NCBI GenBank assembly: GCA_963995525.1
Contig: OZ023205.1
Coordinates: 60,078,609-60,142,608, forward strand
Direction of reading: 5' to 3'
Source: Escarpia spicata
Lineage: Eukaryota; Annelida; Polychaeta; Sabellida; Siboglinidae
DNA length: 64,000 nucleotides
Position numbers and translations under genes: made by a program. A model generated the notes under the pieces. The model was not told the DNA's origin, ran no database searches, and was given only the letters and a program-made list of their open reading frames with translations. Within the stretch, counting starts at the first letter, position 1. Each line of letters starts with the position of its first letter. Positions 56,271 through 64,000 of the stretch are shown here, one piece after another.

Positions 56271-57588
56271 ATACCAGCATCTTTCAATATACAGTTTATT
56301 TTCCTTGACAAAGAATCAAAAACTAATTAAATAAATGCATTTACAAACTCACAAATTAAAACAAACAATAGACAATATAGGTCAAAATTACCTTGTTTGT
56401 CAGTGTTGTTTTTAAAGTCTGCTTCACGTTTTACAATAAATAAAAACTACAGAAGATATTTGACACATGAGGTATCATTTTAAAGCTTATGATCTGCACA
56501 ACCGAAGAAGGTACACAACTCCATTTTAACATTTTGCAACAACTTTAATCAATTTTGCTGAGGCAAGTTACACATACCGAGAAAGAACAAGCCAAGCCAA
56601 GCCAAGTTTTCAAACAAGATTTCAAACGAGGGCAGAGGAGAGGAAGGCTACTGATGAGGTGGAGTGACCACAGCAGAAAAGATACTGGATGTCACAGCTT
56701 TATCTACAGACCCATCCATCCATCATTTGGAATGGTGGAAGTTTGTTTTGGACGGGTGGAAATTTGAGGAACAAAAAATCATTATATATTATTGAGTCTC
56801 ACTGTTATTGATATCTGTTGTGGTTTTTTTAATGTGTCACACTTGTGTGTGCATGTAATATTGTATGCAGGTACATACATATGCACGTTTGGTCAGGATT
56901 GTATGTATGTGCGCGTGAATGTGCATGTCTATCGGGATATTTTTAGACTAGTAAAATTTAGATCCTGCTCTACAACCTCCCATAGGATGTACAACAAGAG
57001 GGCAATATTACTTAGATGCAAGACAAGTCAAGTTAACCCAACTCCATCTTTATAAAGACACATTTTTCATTCTAAATGTGCATCTAAATATTTTATGCGA
57101 GTTAAAATGACTGTGACATACTAACAGTTATGATGTCACCATGTGAGAAGACATTTTGTGCACACTTGTGTGTTAGTCATTATATATGTATTCCTAACTG
57201 GTAGACAACCTGTGTGTAAACTAAGTTTGGCCACCAGGTATCACCACAGCATTTCGACCACTACTGTTTTACAATAAAAATATAATTTGCTAATGCACTT
57301 GCCAACTTTGTTATTAGGCAGTCTGTATAACACAGACTTACAAATGATACACACTGAGCCGCAAACAATAGGACACCACATGCCTCAATATATCAATTAT
57401 CACATCATGCCCCCAACGTTAAATATTGTCAAATGTTGTTAAGTGTTATTAAATTTGGCTAAGTCTTGTTAGGTGTCAATAACCAGGGTATCATATATCG
57501 TAACATGTCAATCCCACGATATTAAACACCAATATGTCAACAACTAGAATATTAAGCACCACATATCCAATTGCCAGGAAGTGCTAAT

Positions 57589-57835
57589 ATGTAAATCACC
57601 AGGAAATCACAAAGATATTCAGTGCCTATATTTCAATCACTATGATACTAAGTGTCAATATGTCAATCACCAGGAGGTGCCAATGTGTCAATCACCAGAA
57701 AATGCCAATATGTCAGTCACCAGGAGGTGCCAATTTGTCAATCACCTGGAAGTGCCAATATACCAATCATCAATCAAAGTGCCAATGTGCTAATCACCTG
57801 GAAGTGCCAATATGCTAATCACCAGGACAGTTCCA
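57589..57835. repeat. ~25-bp degenerate minisatellite
   Basis: Units like GCCAATATGTCAATCACCAG plus GAGGT. The reading frames over it are artefacts. Confidence 0.8.
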
Positions 57836-57839
57836 ATAC

Positions 57840-60800
57840 CCCAAGAAACCAAGTAATAAAATATAACAGAAAAAGTAGGGTTATTTTCAAAACAACATTA
57901 TTTTGAAATCTCACTTAAACTATAACTAGGCATCATTACATGACATTCACGTACATAGACTGTTGATTTTTATCACACAATTATCTATATGTTGATTTTT
58001 ATAACACAATTATTTATAAACAACAACTCTGTCAAGACGGGCAGCGTCGGCTCCATGCCAAGGTCAATGTGGCTGTGCCCCCTCAAAGTCGTTGCTCCGA
58101 CACTACGACGCAGCATTGCCTGACATTTGCAGGTACCACTTCAACCGTGAAATGAGCTTTTCATCAGCGCATCACGCCACTCCCGACTGCCTCTCATGCT
58201 CGTTTCTCTCCGCGAATCTCGCTACATGAAAAATGCATCATGGATGCGCGACACAGGGATTTAGCGAGAAACTAATAGACAAGAGACGGCAGAGACGAGA
58301 CAAAAGGATCAGATGAATCACCATTTAAGTATCTATCCCGTAACGCCGGCGCTGATAATGTGCGTCACAGATTTGTTTCCGTACTCGATAAAACGCGGTA
58401 ACGCTCGCTTCAGAATACCAATACGACTCTGGGGGGGGGGGTCACATAAGAAATAAGAGGAATAGTTTACGCCCACGCCAAAATGTTTCAATGATCTGAC
58501 ACGTGTTCGCCTTCAATGTGTCACACAATGCAGAGGGAATTTGGACACAAAATTAACAAATCCCTTTTTTAGGTAATCCCATTCAATTTAAATAACCAAA
58601 TAAGAGGTTATGTTTACTTGTGTTTTGACATTCGTCCATGGGTATCTACAATATCTATAAATGCAATATGTAAAGAAATATTGTGACACTGTTATGTACA
58701 TCAGTATGTACATGAACACACATTTTCAAATATAGATACTATTTCTTTAATGGGTCCAAAAAATGTGGCGATCATCAAAAACAATGTTGAATCAATCAAG
58801 TTTATATGAAATACAATTACATTTTTTTTAATGAAATACAATCTTTTGACTTTTATGACGTTTGACATTTAAAACAAAAAATATATACACACCAAGTCAA
58901 TATATAAGCTTTGGAAATGATCTGATAAACCGCAAACAACCCAAACCCTGAGCAGATTGATAATAAACCATCTCTAGAAAGGTGACAGACCATAGGGCTA
59001 TTTTTCACTGTATATTATTACAATTAAAATCATAAAAAAGATCTCCAAAACTATATAAGGCCAATGTATTCACAAAACCACATTGATAATGAGAAATGGC
59101 GAATGGAATCAGAATAAGGGGACGAATCTGGTGACTCGCAAAAAATCCCACAGACGTGTCGAACGCCCATCAAGCAGCCAATGAGATCTCATGTGGATTT
59201 AACATCAGAGGGCATCAAGTGCACACCTACTACGGAACAACATCTCCGAACTGAATGCATGGATTATCACGGTCGTTTATCATTAGTCGAGTCCGTGTGG
59301 TCAGTGCTGTGTCGTGGGCATTGTGTGACTTGATTGCATTCTCACGACTGACAAATATCACATCCACAATGCTACGAACACTGCCATTGTTCCAATCCTA
59401 TTAACGATCCTACAATACATCAACATCCCCACTGTGAGACCACTAGTGATATTTCAAAGGCGGCCATTGTAGTGTTACTTCAGTTCCGCAGAAAATTTGA
59501 CATACGGGCTTCTTTAATTTTTCACCAAACACATTATTTATGGGATGGTCTCATAATTTTGCTACATCCAAAAAGTTGTGCTTTTAGCGTTGGTTCAAAC
59601 CCCTTCTCACAACATTGTGTGCTCTGGGACGTGCGATTTTTATGATCCAAAATTGCTAGTAACAACAATTTTAATTACATGTGTTTCTCTCACTAGATGG
59701 TGCCACTGTAGCAATTTATTTTCCTAGGATATATGGTGACAACCCAACCACTCTTTCTACCTAAGGTTTAGCACGTTTTGAGACTTTGTGAACTGACATA
59801 TTTGAACACCTCAAAATGACCATGTGTTTTTCATAAAAAAACTTCCATACCTAACACATTTCAATTTTGATTCAATCTGGTGACTGATTTTGAAATGTTG
59901 GTACATTCTGCAGAATAGTTACTATGATGATACTTGAGTGGTTGGTGTCTATACATTGTCATATGATGAAAGATATTTCCCACTAGTACATAAAACATTA
60001 ACTTTACCAACATTTCCCATGCAGAAGTGTGTGAAAAAATCACACATCACAACCAAACTTGTCCCCAGAGGTTTAATGTGTCACAATCTTGATGCATGTA
60101 TTACTCATTTACTATGCGTATTGCTATCGTGTTAATAAATGTAGTCCTATTACAGTGATGGTGGATGGTTCCCAATTGTCGTCTGTGGCCCATAACCAAC
60201 TACATACCAACAGATCTATGCAAGAACATTATATTTCATGATTGATATTTTATTGTTAATAACACACAGATCGTGCCTAAATGTCAATGATTATACAGAT
60301 GTTGAATTCCATTTCCAAAAGCATCGTTAGTTGCATTTTCCTACAATTGCCGATACACTGAGTCTCTCCCCCTCTCCCCCCTCTCTCTCTCACTCATATA
60401 ATATATATACAATTATTGAAATTCTATCATATTTAAACAAAATGTCAGGGTATTTAATATAAAAATATGATATACACAAAGTGATGATACAGCAGATTAG
60501 ATTCCTTCACCTTTATTGACTGTTTTGGGAACTTCAGTGAATTCACCGGTAACGTCAAGCAAACACTGTTTACAGGATTTAATTTGAACTACGAACTCTG
60601 ACAATTGCACCTACAAAATCTGTGATAATAGTCCCGAACAAATTTGTTGGAGTACTGATGGAAAAAACATCTACACCATACCACCAGAATTCCACCAAAT
60701 TATTTGGAATACTGATGGAAAAACATCCTACCAATAGCACAAGGCATACAGATGAATGGCTAAGAACAACACTTATGTGTTTCCATGGAAGTGTCCATAA

Positions 60801-61028
60801 ATAGTGCAATAAAAAGCCCACACGGACCGCTAACGCAATTAAATAGATGACGACAGTACAACAGAATTGGTGAATTGCTTATATTGCTGCACACTTGAGC
60901 GACTGTGATCTAAAAGGTCAAGCCATCAGCGCAGCGCTTTCTTCAACCAATCGGACAATCAAATAATCACAAGGCACCAACGTTATTGCCTCTTTCAATG
61001 TAGTCCACGGTACAGTTCTTACCACCAG
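57840..61028. other. No gene seen
   Basis: Mixed AT-rich DNA with a GC-richer patch at 58025-58210, a poly-G run at 58431-58441 and a short CT-rich tract near 60365-60395. No coding or mobile feature is supported. Confidence 0.5.
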
Positions 61029-63400
61029 ATCTCAAGGCACCAAGGTACTTGAAACTTTCAGTCTGCTCTAAAGTACAGTTGTCATCAAGGCACTAAGGTA
61101 CTTGCATCTTTCAGTCTAGTCCAGAGCACAGTTGTCATGAACCCACCAAGGTACTTGCATCTTTCAGTCTAGTCCAGAGCACAGTTGTCATGAACCCACC
61201 AAGGTACTTACATCTTTCAGTCTAGTCCAGAGCACAGTTGTCATGAACCCACCAAGGTACTTGCATCTTTCAGTCTAGTCCAGAGCACAGTTGTCATGAA
61301 CCCACCAAGGTACTTGCATCTTTCAGTCTAGTCCAGAGCACAGTTGTCATGAACCCACCAAGGTACTTGCATCTTTCAGTCTAGTCCAGAGCACAGTTGT
61401 CATGAACCCACCAAGGTACTTACATCTTTCAGTCTAGTCCAGAGCACAGTTGTCATGAACCCACCAAGGTACTTGCATCTTTCAGTCTAGTCCAGAGCAC
61501 AGTTGTCATGAACCCACCAAGGTACTTGCATCTTTCAGTCTAGTCCAGAGCACAGTTGTCATGAACCCACCAAGGTACTTGCATCTTTCAGTCTAGTCCA
61601 GAGCACAGTTGTCATGAACCCACCAAGGTACTTACATCTTTCAGTCTAGTCCAGAGCACAGTTGTCATGAACCCACCAAGGTACTTGCATCTTTCAGTCT
61701 AGTCCAGAGCACAGTTGTCATGAACCCACCAAGGTACTTGCATCTTTCAGTCTAGTCCAGAGTACAGTTGTCATGAACCCACCAAGGTACTTGCATCTTT
61801 CAGTCTAGTCCAGAGCACAGTTGTCATGAACCCACCAAGGTACTTACATATTTCAGTCTAGTCCAGAGCACAGTTGTCATGAACCCACCAAGGTACTTGC
61901 ATCTTTCAGTCTAGTCCAGAGCACAGTTGTCATGAACCCACCAAGGTACTTGCATCTTTCAGTCTAGTCCAGAGCACAGTTGTCATGAACCCACCAAGGT
62001 ACTTGCATCTTTCAGTCTAGTCCAGAGCACAGTTGTCATGAACCCACCAAGGTACTTACATCTTTCAGTCTAGTCCAGAGCACAGTTGTCATGAACCCAC
62101 CAAGGTACTTGCATCTTTCAGTCTAGTCCAGAGCACAGTTGTCATGAACCCACCAAGGTACTTGCATCTTTCAGTCTAGTCCAAAGCACAGTTGTCATGA
62201 ACCCACCAAGGTACTTGCATCTTTCAGTCTAGTCCAGAGCACAGTTGTCATGAACCCACCAAGGTACTAGCATCTTTCAGTCTAGTCCAAAGCACAGTTG
62301 TCATGAGCCCACCAAGGTACTTGCATCTTTCAGTCTAGTCCAGAGCACAGTTGTCATGAACCCACCAAGGTACTAGCATCTTTCAGTGTAGTCCAGAGCA
62401 CAGTTGTCATGAACCCACCAAGATACTTGCATCTTTCAGTGTAGTCCAGAGCACAGTTGTCATGAACCCACCAAGGTACTTGCATCTTCCAGTCTAGTCC
62501 AAAGCACAGTTGTCATAAACCCACCAAGGTGCTTGCATCTTTCAGTCTAGTCCAGAGCACAGTTGTCATGAACCCACCAAGGTACTTGCATCTTTCAGTC
62601 TAGTCCAAAGCACAGTTGTCATCAAGCCACCGAGGTGCTTGCATCTTTCAGTCTAGACCAGCATACAGTTGTCATCAAGCTAGCAAGGTACTTGCACCTT
62701 TCAGTCTAGTCCAGAGTACAGTTGTCATCAAGGTACTAAGGTACTTGCATCTTTCAGTCTAATGCAGAGCACAGTTGTCATCAAGGTAATGAGGTACTTG
62801 CATCTTTCTGAGTTGTCATCAAGCCACCAAGGTGCTTGCATCTTTCAGTCTAGTCCAAATCACAGTTGTCATCAAGCCACCAAGGTGCTTGCATCTTTCA
62901 GTCTAGTCCAAAGCACAGTTGTCATCAAGCCACCAAGGTGCTTGCATCTTTCAGTCTAGTCCAAAGCACAGTTGTCATCAAGCCACCAAGGTGCTTGCAT
63001 CTTTCAGTCTAGTCCAAAGCACAGTTGTCATCAAGCCACCAAGGTGCTTGCATCTTTCAGTCTAGTCCAAAGCACAGTTGTCATCAAGCCACCAAGATGC
63101 TTGCATCTTTCAGTCTAGGCCAGCATACAGTTGTCATGAAGCTAGCAAGGTACTTGCATCTTTAAGTCTAGTCCAGAGTACAGTTGTCATGAAGCCACCA
63201 AGGTGCTTGCCATCTTTCAGGCTAGACCAGTGTACATTTGTCATGAAGCTAGCAAGGTACTTGCACCTTTCAATCTAGTCCAAAGTACAGTTGTCACCAA
63301 GGCACCAAGGTACATGCATCATTCAGTCTATTCCAGGGTACAGTTCTCATCAAGGCACTTTCATCTTTCAGCATAGCCCAGAGTACAGTTGTCAAGGCAC
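61029..63400. repeat. 53-bp satellite, about 44 copies, with a 212-bp higher-order period
   Basis: The unit CATCTTTCAGTCTAGTCCAG plus AGCACAGTTGTCATGAACCC and ACCAAGGTACTTG is 53 bp. The central ~1.2 kb is nearly uniform, while both edges are degenerate (ATCAAGCCACCAAGGTGC variant on the right). A G-to-A variant (ACTTACAT) recurs every fourth unit. Confidence 0.95.
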
Positions 63401-64000
63401 TAATAAGTGTCTCTGTGTCTCCCCGTTGGAGATGGGAGACAGAGGGCCAATTAGGAAGACCGCCAAGAAATTCACCCATACTGGGCTATACCACTTTGGG
63501 TATCCATTTCTCAATGGTAACACCTGTAGAAATCATTCCAATTCCATTGCAAATTACCCTCCAAATAATGTGTATCTGACTAATAATAACAAGAAACTTT
63601 TAAAGTGCTTGAATCCTAGGGAACCCAAGCACAGTAAACCAGAAGTGAGAATCATCAAGTATGAAATCACGAACATGTACAACAAATCTCATCATCAGAG
63701 CAGAGTGTCCAAGGATTTAGGAGGGGAATGCAACTTCGAAAAAATGCGTAATGATTTTTTTATGGAAAGTAGCTATACTTTTTAGATGATTTTATAGTGA
63801 TGGGGAGTTTATTCTGGATTTATGGCACAGTTACAGAGAAAGCTCGCCTACCCAGGTTAAGCTTGGTCTGGGCAGGAACACTGTTGCAACCTTATAATCT
63901 GACAGGCTGGTGATATTTGAAAGACGCAGCCAATTCACTCAAGATGGTATCCCGGGTCTGTCATTCATGAACAATTTCTGGAAAAATTTGGATCTCCTTT
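63401..64000. other. Unresolved, possible short ORF
   Basis: A plus-strand frame runs from inside the 53-bp array to TAG at 63783-63785. Its non-repeat part (from about 63420) is Asn/Lys/Ser-rich with no motif I recognise. It has no proper start outside the repeat, so I do not call a gene. Confidence 0.25.

Noticed and set aside
61029..63400. CRISPR-like array
   Set aside because: The 53-bp units are contiguous without unique spacers, there are no cas genes, and the DNA is eukaryotic.
63291..63785. 164-codon ORF at the right edge
   Set aside because: Its start lies in the 53-bp satellite and the remainder has no recognisable domain.

Overview
This is eukaryotic, animal genomic DNA: AT-rich, with spliced genes, long introns, many tandem repeats and a dense layer of degenerate transposons. 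The gene content (OTUD5, CCDC51, THAP and P2X7-type zinc domains) and the repeat content (CR1-like LINEs, tRNA-derived SINEs, Ty3/gypsy, a FLYWCH-MULE, hAT, pogo and TTAA-flanked elements, abundant minisatellites) suggest a marine invertebrate such as a lancelet, hemichordate or lophotrochozoan. The species cannot be fixed from the sequence alone.

Host genes, all on the minus strand. (1) The 5' half of an OTUD5/DUBA-type deubiquitinase: coding exons at 14814-14278, 8201-8108, 7448-7384 and 6987-6831, running off the left side of the window before the exon with the catalytic His. (2) A complete two-exon CCDC51/MITOK mitochondrial potassium-channel gene, 36778-34394. (3) An unidentified multi-exon gene with at least six phase-0 exons between 52338 and 43582, whose introns hold most of the satellite DNA.

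Transposon layer. A 1.56 kb hAT-like element (2889-4449, perfect 8-bp target duplication) carries a nested 736-bp pogo-like MITE (3551-4286, TA duplication). Inside OTUD5 intron 1 lies a 3.5 kb TTAA-flanked inverted-repeat element (8665-12185), Kolobok-like, with a THAP exon on the plus strand and two exons of a P2X7 'ballast'-type zinc domain on the minus strand. At 17.5-22 kb is a nearly full-length CR1-like LINE whose ORF1 is split by a SINE, followed by a decayed second LINE. At 24.2-33.0 kb is a MULE with TIRs longer than 1 kb. Its FLYWCH/MULE transposase gene is cut in two by a 5'-truncated gypsy element, a 27-bp repeat expansion and a CR1 3' end, and the coding sequence resumes at 31161 and ends at 31369.

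Tandem repeats take up much of the right half: (CT)~100, (CA)~60, 45-bp, 40-bp, 63-bp (about 34 copies), 45-48-bp and 79-bp arrays, and a 53-bp array of about 44 copies that contains a 212-bp higher-order repeat. Several long apparent ORFs are artefacts of repeat units divisible by three. The stretches 1-1718, 33050-34390, 53700-55500 and 57900-61000 hold no gene I can support.
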